A stretch of DNA of 64,000 bases, taken from assembly GCF_030272615.1 (NCBI RefSeq), contig NC_081411.1:40723140-40787139 (forward strand), written 5' to 3'. Position 1 is the stretch's first letter, and the number at the start of each line of letters is the position of its first letter. The notes under the pieces were generated by a model. It had not been told where the DNA came from, ran no database searches, and worked only from the letters and a program-made list of their open reading frames with translations. This document shows positions 22,341-34,998 of this stretch, piece by piece. The position numbers and the translations under genes are program-made. This DNA is from Cryptomeria japonica (taxonomy: Eukaryota > Streptophyta > Pinopsida > Cupressales > Cupressaceae).

Positions 22341-23385
22341 AAAATGTGTGTGTGAAAAGTGGACTTGTATCTGTATTTGGAATACACAACACTTCAATAA
22401 GTCATTAGATGCATGGTTAGTAAATCAATCAACAATGAATAACAAACCATCACAAAGCGGCCTATTGCCTTCTAGTAGATTCGAGTTTAGTCTTGCTCTC
22501 AGATTTTTATATGCAATACCAGTGACTAGACAACACCTAAATGAAGGATTTAATCTATATGAGTACAAAATTGAGCTAAATGAATGCAAGATTAAGCTAG
22601 ATAAATGCAAGATATGCAAGATTAATGAATATTAGGCTAACATGATTAAGCTATGAATAAATATTAAGCTAAATGATTTAATAAAGATGCAATAACTAAT
22701 ATGTAAATATTCTCAATACAAAATCTTAATGAACCTAGAGCAAAAATAGCATAATAACAATATATTCTCTAGGATCCTTGATTAGGAGATGAGAGCCTAA
22801 ATTAATAGGAAATTCAGATAAACCAATGGTTGAGATCAAATGATGATGAGCGGTCAAGATTTTCCAAAAAGAAGCACAATCCAGGTGAATTGATGTGATT
22901 GGTTGATTTTCTCAGTTTTAAAGGAAATTGAACTAAAATTAAGATAAAATCAGAAGAAAACAAAAATGATTTATTCTTTATTTCATTCAATTTTGAGATT
23001 TAATTGCTTTTTTGAGATTTTTAATTTGATTTTCAAGATTATCTCCATTTAATTTCTTTTCTCAATTTTTAATTCTTTTTCTTCAATTAATTTCTTTTTT
23101 TGATGATTTAATGGAAAATTTATTAATTAATTAAATATATTAGAATATTTAATAAAATAAATATGATAATTGTTTTAAAATGATTTTCTTGGAATGATTT
23201 AATTAATTAAATATTTAATTAATTCGGAGTGATTAATTTGTCATGTGACATTAATGATTGAAGAATTAATCAATTAGGTGCTCAAGATTGATTTAATTGC
23301 CTTTGGTTAGGACCTTGGTGATGTTGTCAAGATTAGGGGCCCATGGTTTAGGTGACCATTTTTAGGGTATTACAGATAGGAAAAC
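22341..23385. other. AT-rich sequence without supported gene
   Basis: Includes the phrases GAGCTAAATGAATGCAAG and AAGCTAGATAAATGCAAG in tandem near 22573-22610, and long T-rich and TTAATTAA-rich stretches at 22970-23230. Confidence 0.5.
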
Positions 23386-23955
23386 ATGGCTCAAGTTTAC
23401 AATCCAATTTTTGGAGGGAGTTTGGGAAGAATTTTAGCATATTTGGGAGAGGACTATTCCACGCCTCGGAGCTTTGAAGAAGATTCCCAAGTCCACATTG
23501 ATCAGGGAGAATATTATGTGCAATGGAGATAGATGTGATTTTCATGGCTAATATTGCTCATTAGCCATGAAGAAATCAACTTATGAGAATGCCCACCTAA
23601 GTTGTACAGAGATGGAAGGATCAATTCGGGATATTTAGTTGAAGATCCTTGCCTCAATTGAGGAGTTATTGGGTGTTGATGTTAGTGATGCTAGTGGTTT
23701 ACATTTAGCCGAATTAAGAGACAAGATGAAACTTACGTATTTTTGTCAGTTGGACTCTTTAAAGAAGAGTCAGGTGGATGATTTGGTCTCTTTGTTGATT
23801 CATGTTCATAGTTCACAGAATCTCATGCCAAATTGGGATAACACTTTGGACGCTTGCTCGGATGCATTGGACGTGATTGATTTACAGCAGGATACCTTAC
23901 CTAGCATTTCCATTAAGGAATTAGATTTTGTATTGGCTAGATTCTTGGAGTATGC

Positions 23956-23990
<35 letters not shown>

Positions 23991-24022
23991 GGGAGGAATC
24001 TTCTAAAAGATTCTCTTTTTGA
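23386..24022 (+). pseudogene. Broken, unrecognised reading frame
   Basis: A first part from ATG at 23386 gives 48 codons (MAQVYNPIFGGSLGRILAYL...), ending in TAG at 23530. A second part in another frame, 23639-24022, gives ASIEELLGVDVSDASGLHLA and LDFVLARFLEYARRER before a (GA)n tract. The pieces have ordinary protein composition, with an amphipathic, Leu-rich second part. I recognise no domain. It may be a fragment of a host gene or of a transposon ORF. Confidence 0.35.
23959..23986. repeat. (GA)n microsatellite
   Basis: About 14 GA units. In the reading frame above they would encode Arg-Glu repeats. Confidence 0.9.
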
Positions 24023-25329
24023 TGACTAGGCATCTTTTTATTGGGCCATATGTTGTTGGCACCATTTTTTATGTAAACCCTAATTAGAGCAATTCTAGGG
24101 TTTTGTTGGCATGATTTGTGCCCTTGATTTAGTTTTAATCTTGGCCATCCATTTTGTGTGAGACTTTATGTATACCTCATTGTCTCTCATTTGTAAGGGA
24201 GAGTTTTTATAGAATTGTTGGTATATGTTGCAGCTATTTGAATCTAAATCATTGTTCAATTTGTTCGTGATTTTGCTCTTCAAATGTTGTCTTTGCATTC
24301 ATGATTCTCAATTCTTCCAAGTTAGATTAGAATTTTAGATTACAATTTATTTTCATGTTTGTTAGATTGAATAAAATATTTGTCGAATATATTTGTGTGG
24401 AATCCTTAATCCATACCACTAGCCTCTTGTCATTGGTAAGTGCGCCTTGTGTGGTCAACTAGAAAATTAAGTAATCTTAACTTCAATTATTATGCATACT
24501 TTGACAAGCATCAACTTGGATGGTGTCAATGTGTGATGATAATAGTTTGAAAATCAATAAGTATACCTTAGACGATTGCACTAAGCTTATGTCAATACAT
24601 GTTTGTGAGAGCTTGCCTAGTTTGATTCCAGTAAATTTGTTCATCATTTCCTACATTCCTAGGCTTAGAATAGATTTCCTGAACCCTATTCCTTTTGCCC
24701 ATTTTTTAGTAAGAACTAAGTCCAGAACTACATTGCTAAATCCTAAGTTGTCAGCATACCTATTCCACATATTTCATGATCAAAGAAGATAATTCAAACA
24801 TTTGTGTAAGTCCCCAAGTGAACACAACAATTCACATCGACCATTGAGTTACCCACTCGTCAAGACCTGACGTGTAGAAACCTTGGAATCATTTTAATTG
24901 ATCTTACCCTTAGCATCTGAGGTGATTTTGTTCAAGAGAGGTTAAATTACCTTGGTATTTTATTCTGAAATGTTGTGTGCATAAAACACACATCAACAAG
25001 TTCTCAACAGAAACTAAGGCAACTCTATCCATGAGTTACATGGGCTTTGAATGTCAAGACAGATTCTAGAGGGGGGTCTTTCCTCCTTCCTTGCACCACC
25101 ATCCAATAGTTACATGGACTTTGGATTTCAAGAAAGATTTTATAGGGAATGCATTGCTTCTTCCTTGCACCACCATGCTTACCTCTTAGACTGTGGCACT
25201 TACCCAATATCAAATTGTGCAACAATCCTTTTACAGTGATTGATACAATGATTCCTCCCTTGTAGGACTTAACAGATATATTTGATATTGTAACCTATCC
25301 TTTGTGTAAAGTTTACTCCCCTAGATGGC
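24023..25329. other. AT-rich sequence without supported gene
   Basis: No frame over 90 codons and no recognisable domain. A phrase near 25020-25160 is partly duplicated (GTTACATGGRCTTTGRATKTCAAGA at about 25035 and 25110). Confidence 0.45.
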
Positions 25330-25690
25330 TAATTTTTTGGTCTCTTATACACTTGTATTGATGTTGCACTGCTTTGTGTTACTTTTATTGCTTTTGTTCT
25401 TTCATTTTGCATGCTCTCTTTGTAAGACTTTTTAGTACCATCCAATGACAATCCTATTCTCTTTATTTTGGTTACTTAAACATTTGTGTCGATGTTGCAT
25501 TGCTTTATGTTTCTTTTATTACTTTTATTCTTTCATTTTACTTTCCTCGAATGCTCTCTTTGTAAGCCTTTCTCATATTGTTCAATCCCATTCTCTTTGT
25601 TTTGGTTACTTAAACTCTTGTATTGATTTTACATTGCTTTTGTTCATTCATTTTGCTTCACTAAGATGATCTCTTTGTAAGACTTTCTAG
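25330..25690. repeat. Diverged tandem repeat, three units of about 115-140 bp
   Basis: GCTCTCTTTGTAAG recurs at about 25413, 25553 and, as GATCTCTTTGTAAG, near 25668. Between them TTTTGGTTACTTAAAC and TTTTGTTCATTCATTTTGC-like phrases repeat. Confidence 0.7.
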
Positions 25691-26108
25691 TTCTTATTCT
25701 AGGTGGTGCAAACTATACTGAAATAAACATTCACCGTGCTTAAAAGTACCAAATAACTACAGTTTTGATGTTTAACAAATTGGAGTCTCTTCCTCTATTT
25801 TCATTCCCACTTCAAAATCACCATTGTTGTGACTCTCGTTTATTGCTTTCTCCTTGAAGTACCTATCATTTTTTGTGGGTTCCTTCCCATCAAAACCTGG
25901 TTGTGGCAGGCATGAAGGATGATATTCCAACTCTATCAATTAATTAGCCATTCTAAGTATTAAAAACTATTAGTAGGTTGATTATGTTCATTCTTACAAA
26001 TTATTCTATTTAATTTTTAAAAAAAATTCATTTATGTAATAAACTTTCACAATATGTTTTGGCTTAACCATTGAAAACTCCAGCCTAGACTCTTAGAACC
26101 AAAAAGCA

Positions 26109-26843
26109 TCAAGATTTACACTTTACATTACTCTTATGAGAACATGGAGTCATATCAAAAGAGGGCTTCAAATGTTTTGTTTTCTTACCCTTAACCGTAA
26201 TCCATCCCTCTTCCACCAACGCAGCCTTACCCTGCCAAACCGCAGGATCACAACCAGTCAGAGAATGGAAGCCAGCAAAGTGACCTTCCATCAAAACAAC
26301 AATATCAACACCAAACCCAAAATCAAGCGAGGCAATGATACTGGAACCACCATGGTTGGCCTTCAAGGCATCATTACAGGGTGAAGTCGCCTAAGGAACA
26401 ATCCGCACACTAGGCACAACAGGAAAACTAGCACCATCAACCCCACCATTTGGAGCCAAAGCAACCAAGGAAGAAGCCAACCCGTCATTTGAAGCCTCAA
26501 CCTTCAGAGAGCACACCACAAGACCTTCAACTTGAGAGTCATATTTCTTCACAACTGTATAGTATTGTTCAGATGCACCTTACCACCACGAGGCCATCAT
26601 TGTCTTTTTCTCTAAACCACATTGAGCCACAACATGGCCCATTTTAAAGCATCTTCTACATCTAAAGGGAATCCCTTCATAGTCCAAAGTTTGAACCCAA
26701 CTGCCCAGTGAAGATTTGAGTAAAATCTCAGTAGGCAACCCTTTAGAAACATCTATATCAACTAATATACGGGCATAAGTGGAATGAAAAATATCAGATG
26801 ATTCTTCATCTACCATCAAAAAATCCTCAAGAGCATTTCTCAC
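26109..26843 (-). pseudogene. Zinc-knuckle (LINE ORF1-like) protein remnant
   Basis: The N-terminal piece 26843-26580 has ARILVDIDVSKGLP, YEGIPFRCRRC and the CCHC knuckle CRRCFKMGHVVAQC. This arrangement is typical of plant proteins with a DUF4283-type region followed by a zf-CCHC_4 knuckle, common as the first ORF of L1-type LINEs. A second piece, 26366-26109, contains GWITVKGKKTKHLKPS, a basic motif that usually follows. The start is missing and the middle is broken. No RT follows here. Confidence 0.65.
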
Positions 26844-26849
26844 AATATG

Positions 26850-28220
26850 TTAGTATAGATATATTAAATACATTCATCTCAACCAATATTTTATGAAATC
26901 AATCCTTTTACTTAATACTTTAATCAATAATATATATTATTTTATTTTGAAATAAATTATTTATTTACTAAAGTGCATAACAATTTACCATTTTATTATT
27001 GAAATTATTTCATTAAAAATATTTAATTAATTATAGATAAATGAAAATAATCATGGACACAAATATATCATATAGATTAAATAAATTTATATATATATAT
27101 ATATATTATATATTGTATTTGACTAATTTTTATTATTTTTCGTGAGTTCTTAAATATTTTTCATTGTTTTTATAGATTTATAGAATTTTTTTAACATATT
27201 ATGTAAGACAATTTGTTTTTTATTAAAAAAGCAATGTTAACTAGGGTGCTGACCCTTTACATAGCCAGAGACTATCAATTTTAACCAGACCAAGCAAGGG
27301 TGCAGACCCCAAAAGAACAAAGTCGGACAAGCCAAACAAACCTATCAAATCGACAGCAACCCAACCCAACTCAAGAGTGGGAAGAAATACCCAAAACTTG
27401 ACAATGGGAAGTTGGGAAAGGAGGTTGGTAAGACAATTTGTTAATGAGATTAGCAAACTTAATTTCACCACATTAAGAAAATAAGTCAAATTAAATATCT
27501 CAAATCTAGATGGTTCAAATTAAAACTGAGTATAGCTTTAGAAAGAAACCAAAAATATGAAAAGTTAGATGTATAATTAGAAATGAAAAGTTAGATGTAT
27601 AATTAGAAATGTACAAGAGTAAATTAATACTCATTATCTAAAATGAAAGTGAAGGCCTAGGTCTGGTTCTAGTTCTCCAAAAGTCTCCAAAATTATAAAC
27701 AGTATGAATGTGAAAATTTTAGATAAATGAAAATTCAATGATAATTGAAATGAAGTCAAATGAAAAATCTCTCTTTAAACCACGTATATAGAGAAATAAA
27801 CAAAGAGGGAGACACACTTACAAGTTTCATATTTGAAACAAGTGGAGAGTGCATAATTGATACACAATTTGATCATAATAAGGGAAGATTTTATACATGG
27901 CAGAGTAGGATCCTCTCCAGAAACTCATTACAAATGATGGCATAGGGAGTAGATATAATGATGGCAATAAACATGTCTCCAAATACTAGTAAGATATTCA
28001 CAATTACCAATACTATACTTCTCATCCTCCAAACAAAATGGAAACATATGTGTTTAATTTGCAGGTAGAGACTGATGGCTTTCATCAAGGTAATCATAGA
28101 AAAATGCTAAAATAGACTTTAAGACTAAGAGTGCCATTCTCCTTCATGGCATACAATGGATTCTGGGAGACGAATTCCAATACTATTTTGATAGCAAGGA
28201 AGTTGAAGTGAAGTGTGTAA

Positions 28221-28222
<2 letters not shown>
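26850..28222. other. AT-rich sequence without supported gene
   Basis: Contains (TA)n near 27089, a 27-bp direct duplication (GAAAAGTTAGATGTATAATT, units about 27557 and 27584), and no supported frame. Confidence 0.5.

Positions 28223-28294
<72 letters not shown>
28223..28294. repeat. (AT)36 microsatellite
   Basis: An uninterrupted AT dinucleotide run of 72 bp. Confidence 0.97.
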
Positions 28295-28297
<3 letters not shown>

Positions 28298-28689
28298 AAA
28301 GACTAAATACTCTCATGTAGAGACTCCTTGGTTTGATGAAGAGAATAGTGAATTTCAAATTTCAAAATAAAAACAATGGAAGTGGTCTCCTCATCATAAT
28401 TTATTGGTTATAAAAATATTAATATTATGTTTATTATTAAATATTAAGACTTGAATAATATAAAATGAATATTGTCTTTTTGGAAGAGTTTATTCATTAA
28501 AAAATATTAATATTTTTGATAGATAAATGATTGTCAAACAAGATAGAAAATTTTAGTTAACACACTCATGTCATTACACTCCACCTCTTATTGTCGTTAT
28601 AGAATGCTTGCAAACACATCCTCCCCCCACCCTCTATGCACGCACATCTCCCCCAAAACATAGTTTCTAGGATAAGTACAGTCTTCTGA

Positions 28690-29065
28690 TGTAAGGATGG
28701 GTATAAGGTACAATTCCACCACCTCCTCCTATAGGGGCAACATGCCCAAGTGTCCTTGAACCACAAGGGACATCCCTAGGAACATTCAACCCTGCAAAGT
28801 GTTGTCAAGGGATACCTGAATATTTGTCAACCATCTCAATCATGAATTGTAGGGAGTACTCACATTCCAAAAAATAGACATCCTCAAGTATAAGATACAA
28901 TTCCTCCATCACCTCCTATAAGGAGAAACATCCCTAGTTGTCCTTGAACCACAAGGGACATCCTTAGGAACATTCGACCCTGCAAAGGGTGGTCAAGGGA
29001 TGCTTAAACATTTGTCAATCCCAATCATGAATTGCAAGGAGTACCCTCATTCTAAAAACTAGACA
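28690..29065. repeat. Tandem duplication, period 188 bp
   Basis: TGTCCTTGAACCACAAGGGA occurs at 28751 and 28939, followed in both by CATCC(C/T)TAGGAACATTC and CCCTGCAAAG. The right unit ends near CTAGACATTTG. Confidence 0.85.
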
Positions 29066-29552
29066 TTTGTGTTCTTTTCCTTTAAATATTGCACCAATAA
29101 TAGGGAAGACATCAAGATTTGTGTTTGTTTAGTGGACATACTCAATTTGGATTTCAAGTTTAAACAAGACCTGACATGTTTGGCTTGGATGGCTTGGACT
29201 TTTTTGTGGAAGGGACCTAGAGGCCTATTGTTTCTTTGTAGTGGTAATTATCATTGTTCCATGGAGTTTCTAACAAAGGGATGTAGGAATGGGTTTCAAG
29301 GATGGGGACCAAGGGCCTAAGTTTGGGGATGACGAGCGGACGGATAGTAGTGGGGGGAGTAGCATTGATATTCATATGGTACTTGAATAAATACGTATAA
29401 TGTGATGTATAAGAATTACAATTTTGAATTTACAAATAAAACTTTGGCAAATTAGTAAAATACTTAAATACTACTAAACTTTGAAGTGAACGTTAACAAT
29501 TTTAACATTGAAGTTTGAATGATAAAAATCAGTTACTTTCACAAACATTCCA

Positions 29553-29773
29553 AGGGAGTGGAATGGTGTAGCAGATTGTTTGGCCAATGGGCCTCGAATC
29601 AAATGTTGGGTTGGACTATAATGGATAAGGGGCAATTGCCTCTTGATATGTCTCTTATGCTAGATTAGTTAGTGGATAGTGATAGGGTTCTCTAGTTCTC
29701 TCTTCTTGGCTTCTGTTTGTATCTCTTTTGTGTTTGAATATATTTTTACCCCACTTTTAGTTCTAAAAAAAAA
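29553..29773 (+). mobile_element. 5'-truncated LINE 3' end (RNase H tail, poly(A))
   Basis: REWNGVADCLAN (29553 onward) and, after a one-base shift, ASNQMLGWTIMDKGQLPLD give the C-terminal RNase H signature of plant LINE pol, with a stop at 29666. About 95 bp of 3' UTR follow and end in nine A residues at 29765-29773. 5' truncation and a poly(A) tail fit target-primed insertion. No clear TSD was found by eye. Confidence 0.6.
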
Positions 29774-29869
29774 GATGAAAATGTCAAATTTGAAATTTAT
29801 ATTATATACAAGATTTCATAATGATGGTTACAATGAGTACAATGAGCATATGATGTCAAAATAACAAAA

Positions 29870-31500
29870 TGGAGTGAAGTGAGGCCTCTAGTCATATCCA
29901 AACTCCTCATCAATAGAATTGTTGGACTCCTATATGGGTGTAACTCTGCCAGGCCTTTGCTTGTGTCACTTGGGGTTCAATGCATGGGTAGCCATGTGTA
30001 AGGGAGTGTTGAGCTTCTCTCATCTCCAATGGATTATTGGTTGAATGCACTCATTGTAGAATGCTAATGTGTGGTCTTTCTCTAGTACAACCCTCATTTG
30101 GTCAAGCATCGCATCGATGCAATGATACACCTCTCTAATGCTAGGTGCAATGGCATCCCCATCTCTAATGACGTAAAAAACTACAGTAATGATGGAGACA
30201 ATATATTTTGCATCACCCAAAAAAAAAATCACTCTTCACTACATTTTTCACCCTCTTCCCTTTCTCTCTCATGGACTTGGTCCATCAAATTTCATTTTCT
30301 TGTTATAACCATTAATTGCAATGTCCCTTGAAACTCATTCTCTCCAAGAGAATGAAATAGGATGCATATCTAGTCTTGAAAAGTTTCAAGAACTCCTTAG
30401 AGAAGCTCCTGAAGAGTGCATGCGAAATGTGGTGGTTGCAGATAAACATTTGCACATCTCTAGATCATTGACCACTACTTTGATCCAATCAATCTTTCTC
30501 ATGTCTTTCAATGCATTATTCACGACATGCGCACAACAAGGAGTCCACCAAATATGTCTATAAGTTGTCTCAATTAATTTCCCTACAACTTTGCACACAT
30601 GGGCCGCATCTATCACTATTTAAACCACATTTTGTGGTCCAACCTCATCAATAGCATCCTTGAGGATCTAAAACTGAAAATCGACATCTTTGTGATGCCT
30701 TGAACAATCAATTGTCCTAGAAAATATTAACCCTCTATACATCTAACCATAATATTGATGAGTGGGCGATACCTACTAGCCATCTACCCATCCACTGGCC
30801 ACCCAACATTTCTTCATTTTATTCATTTACGCATTTATCTTGGAATAGTTCTTATCTAAGATTGAGGTCCTCAATTTTGTCTCCCCTTGTGCCACATATG
30901 TACCTGATCTTGCTACCCTCATATCACCTCCTTATAATATGGAGATTGAACCACATTGAATGGAATGCCATTGACAAAAAAGAATTTGCCAATGCATTAT
31001 CTATACCATCCTTCAACTCCACATTGAATAATTCAACTATTGGGTTACAAGCATCACTTGTCGACTTGTGTTTGCCCCTAGCCTCTCCTACATGAACCCC
31101 TAACAAACTTGGTATATGTGCAACTTGCTTGTACAAAGAAGTAGAACCATGTGGTTGGCTCTGATGACCCTACAACTTATGAGACAAAGAAACAAATATA
31201 GATGCAATTACATTGTCTTCATTGACATCCCATAGCTTATATATCTAAACTTTGTATTTCAGGTTTGTTGATCTCCCCAAACATTCATATGCTTCCACAC
31301 ATTTTCCTCAAATATGAAAGAGGTGTGCATTAACTCTAGTAATGTTGCAATAAAATTCAAGGGCACAAAAGTGTCACTACCGCAACCTTGTGCCCCCAAA
31401 TGTCCCAGACTTGCTTGGTAATTTTGTTGCAAATTGTTTCAAAGGAGACTTGTGGATCAAATTGACCCTTAACACACTCTGCCCCTCCTCTTCCTCTCTT
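29870..31500 (-). pseudogene. hAT-type (DUF659) transposase relic
   Basis: In minus orientation the pieces fall in family order: ILKDAIDEVGPQNVV-stop-IVIDAAHVCKVVG, HIWWTPCCAHVVNNALKDM, DAKYIVSIITVVFYVIRDGD, VYHCIDAMLDQM, and HWR-stop-EKLNTPLHMATHALNPK. These match the DUF659 and C-terminal core of plant hAT-like transposases. A candidate N-terminal part (FDPQVSFETICNKITKQVWD, about 31470-31405) lies upstream. Many stops and shifts make it long dead. Terminal inverted repeats and an 8-bp TSD were not found by eye. Confidence 0.75.
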
Positions 31501-31695
31501 GCACTTGTAAGACTTCAATCACACTCTTCCACTCACTCTTCTGCTCCTCTTCAATCTTCTTGTTGAAATGAACTTGTGGATCAAATTGACCCTTAACACA
31601 CTCTGCCCCTCCTCTTCCTCTCTTGCACTTGTAAGACTTCAATCACACTCTTCCACTCACTCTTCTGCTCCTCTTCAATCTTCTTGTTGAAATGA
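31448..31695. repeat. 124-bp tandem duplication
   Basis: Two almost identical units start ACTTGTGGATCAAATTGACC at 31448 and 31572. The near identity means a recent event, inside the upstream end of the dead hAT copy. Confidence 0.93.
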
Positions 31696-32895
31696 ACTTG
31701 TGAGTAAAAATAAAAATTTTGAAGTGATTTATAGAATTTAAGAGGCATTGGTGGAGTCCATTGGCCATTAAGGTCCAGCGTTGAGCACTTGTTTCGATGA
31801 GAGGTTTAAGATTCTCATTTCCTCTTTGGGTATGGCTGCTGCGAGACACTTGAGTGCCCCCAAAATAGTCGAGGGACGCTTGGACGAGCATATCCCCACG
31901 TTCCGGGGACGTCCCCATCTCTGAAATGTGGGGATTTTGGGTATTCCATGGTTTACCGTTAATTGTTTTTGTTATTTAGTCTCTTTATATTCGTTGGTTG
32001 TTGTTTGAACCCATGAACGATAGGGTAGGGCAAACACTTTTGTTGGATAAGCATTCTTGGATATTTAATGTTCACAAATCAAGGTTGATTCCTTCTGCAA
32101 TTAATTATGAAACTTCACTTGAACTCGCATTCCAGTTAGTATGGCCATTGTTTAATCCTGTGAGCCCCCAGCTCATAAAAGTCCAGTGCTTTTCCCTCTA
32201 TATTGGAGTGCTCTATGTGAACTACCAGAATGGGGAGCCCAATCATGCATCGAACCATAAACCGGAAATTTTCATGGTTGGGTATATAGAAAAAGATGAA
32301 GCCAACGCTAATAAAACATTTGTTTTCTTTAACATTATAGCTGCCAAGAAAAGTGTGATGAGTTTAGTGACTAACTCGTAGTAGTAGTATTATGAGTTTA
32401 GTGACTAACTCGTAGTAGTAGTAGTCATACTACATTGTAAGAAGCCTCACTGTGGTTTCTGAATTTCTGCTATTATCCTTCTAGGCATTTCGTCAAACAA
32501 TTTGTACGCTTTTGAGAATGTGTGTTTGTTGCAGGTTTGCGGTGAAAGTTTATGTTCAGATTGGATTTTTGGATATTCATAATCTTGTTCACCAAATAAT
32601 TATGACTGAAATCACATATAATACATAGCAGTGGACTGACAGATAAATCGATAAGGCATTGTATAAACTTCAAAATTCATTTGCACAGATTGCTCAGATA
32701 TTACAGAGTAAGTTCATGTCTGACCTCAAATTAAGATGATAACATTCAGAATTTACTATCAGCAATATGTAAGATCACTGTAAATACCTTAGCCAACTAG
32801 AGTTGACTAACCAAAGACCAACTTCCTAATGATCCTCCACTAGTCCAGAGGTCCACCAAGAAGGCAAACAGTGTTTAACTGTGTTTGCGGCTGCA
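31696..32895. other. Sequence without recognised gene; small duplication
   Basis: A 127-codon frame on the plus strand (31998-32381; SWIFNVHKSRLIPSAINYE) shows no known domain and is listed only as a possible remnant. A 34-bp direct duplication (ATGAGTTTAGTGACTAACTC) occupies 32358-32425 at its end. Confidence 0.35.
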
Positions 32896-32904
32896 ATTTA
32901 AAAT

Positions 32905-33156
32905 TTACACAAACTCAAGTATGAAACCCCACTTACTGTAGTGGCAGCACCGTTCACGACCACTGTAGTTTTCAACAAAGACTAAAACCTCCCAGTAAGC
33001 TCCACGAGCTTCCTCACAACTCCTGTGATGTTCAGTTTGAGCAAAATCAGCTATATTCAGTAGATTGAATGGACGATCAGAAGATTGAAGCCCGACTGAG
33101 CAAGATGATGGCAGCTTTCCTTGTTCTTTGAATCGTTTAGTGCTGCTCCCTTCCAA
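32905..33156 (-). CDS. Possible exon, not recognised
   Basis: An 83-codon frame beginning MEGSSTKRFKEQGKLPSS, in a stretch less AT-rich than its surroundings. No domain recognised, no good downstream exon found and no codon-use comparison possible by eye. Could be spurious. Confidence 0.15.
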   Translation of the reverse strand: MEGSSTKRFKEQGKLPSSCSVGLQSSDRPFNLLNIADFAQTEHHRSCEEARGAYWEVLVFVENYSGRERCCHYSKWGFILEFV

Positions 33157-34998
33157 GATTCACGACTTGGCTAATGATCATCTCCAACCTTTCACGCCAA
33201 GATTTCTCAATAATGTTGCTCGACCCTGACTTCTGCTCACGCCCTGAGCAGAGAATATTTGGAGAGTGTAGTCGGCGAACTCAGAAACAAATCGCTCAAA
33301 GGCAAATACATGCGCCAATATCAACGGACAAATTCCGTCTTCTTCTCAAAGATTCGTCCAAAGCAATAAACATGAATAATCAATATGAAATTAAGAGCTC
33401 GAGCTCGAGCCAGCATCAGATAAACCGCACCCAAAAATTCCTTCAGGAAGTAACTCCTTTAAACGCAAACACCCGAATAAGAATAGCTTCCTCCTCAATA
33501 TCATATAATGATATCCTCCAATATTGTTGTCGCCCGAGTAGAACACTAATAGAGGCGACTCAAAAACATATGTGCATATCACCAATATCTCGCCCCGTGA
33601 TAATTATTTCCACATCAAAAATGGGGAAATTTGCCAATTGAATAGGAATCGCACCAGTATGAATGCTAATTCTGAAATATGCAATGAATCAACCATGTGT
33701 GAACTCCGCGCAAGAATATTTCAGAAACTGGAAAATAATCTCAACAGCCCACAATATAAATAAGATATCCTTGTTAAAACAAACAATCCTTTTCTTGGCC
33801 TCACCAACATTATCAAATCTTTATTCCATTAATGACACCAGCCCACAAAATAAATAAGGTAACCTTGTTAAAACGAACAATCCTTTTCTTGGCCTTACAA
33901 ACATTTATCAAATCTTTATTCCGTTAATCACACCCTTGTACCAAAATCTTATGAGAAACAAATCTTTATTTCTGAAATACCTTTATTTTGAAAACCTGAA
34001 CAATATTTCTGAAATTCGTCTTCTTGAAGACTTCCCAAATTTCTCCATGAAGCTCACGTGTGAATCCTGCATTAAGGTTTTGTCCAAACAACCATGGATC
34101 CCAAGAGCTTCCGTCTTCAGGGTTTGCCCACACAACAACAGATCCCAAGAGTTTCCGTCTCCAGGTTCTGAACCTGTAACCAAGTTCTCCAAACTTCTCA
34201 ATAAAATAGTTTCCCAAATATATCAAAAGCTTCATTCCATCGCCTTTTATAACATTTTGATCCGTTCCAATAAGAAATATTATTAAATTAAAATAATTTA
34301 ATATTTACATCAAAAATGATTTTAATAATATTTTTCCTCTAAAAATCACATTAATTTTAATTAATTATTAGTTACCTTAAATAATTTCATAATAAATGGG
34401 ACATTACATTCATACACCATATGAAAAACCCTGAATTTCTCCATGTATCAATAAACCACATCAAACTAGTATTAGCTAACATGCAAACAATATTGTGATT
34501 TCTATTTATCCAACTCGGTTAAAAAAAAATTGTACCAGGCAATATGACCAGTCCGAAGGGATTTGTCCTTACAAATTTCCAAATCACAAATCAGGCTTGC
34601 TTCATCCTCACCTTTCTATTTTAGATTCTTCCACAGGGTTGGGTTTAACTTCATTATCAGTGGTCCTCATAGGCTCAGTCTACTCTAGTTTAAGCTCATT
34701 CAATAATTCTTCCAAGCTTCTATTCTATCAGTAGCATTAGCACCTCCAACCTTCAAAAAACAGGATCAATTCTGGATTTTTAACAGATTGCATCAACCAA
34801 ATTTCCCATGAAACTCCCCCGTTCACAATTTGTTTTACATTCTTTTAAAACTAATTTTTCGAGTACCATTATATTTGTGCCACTGTCCACAACTTTTAGA
34901 AACAAGCCACCCCCGCGTTCCCAAAACCCATCCCCCTGTTCCAAAACTCCATGAAACCACAGCGATCCCAAAGTCAAGTGAAGTAATGCAAGAAGCAT
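33157..34998. other. Sequence without supported gene; 94-bp duplication
   Basis: A diverged direct duplication with units at 33747 and 33841 (GCCCACAA(T/A)ATAAATAAG, then AACAATCCTTTTCTTGGCCT). Near 34098 and 34138 a shorter phrase (GATCCCAAGAG(C/T)TTCCGTCT) repeats. Frames on both strands here are short and unlike any family I know. Confidence 0.45.

Noticed and set aside
27241-27489. 82-codon minus-strand membrane-like protein
   Set aside because: Leu-rich by composition; no start context, neighbours or homologous motif.
33174-33641. 155-codon plus-strand frame as a gene
   Set aside because: Ser/Gln/Ile-rich, no domain, and no sign of splice partners; could not be supported.
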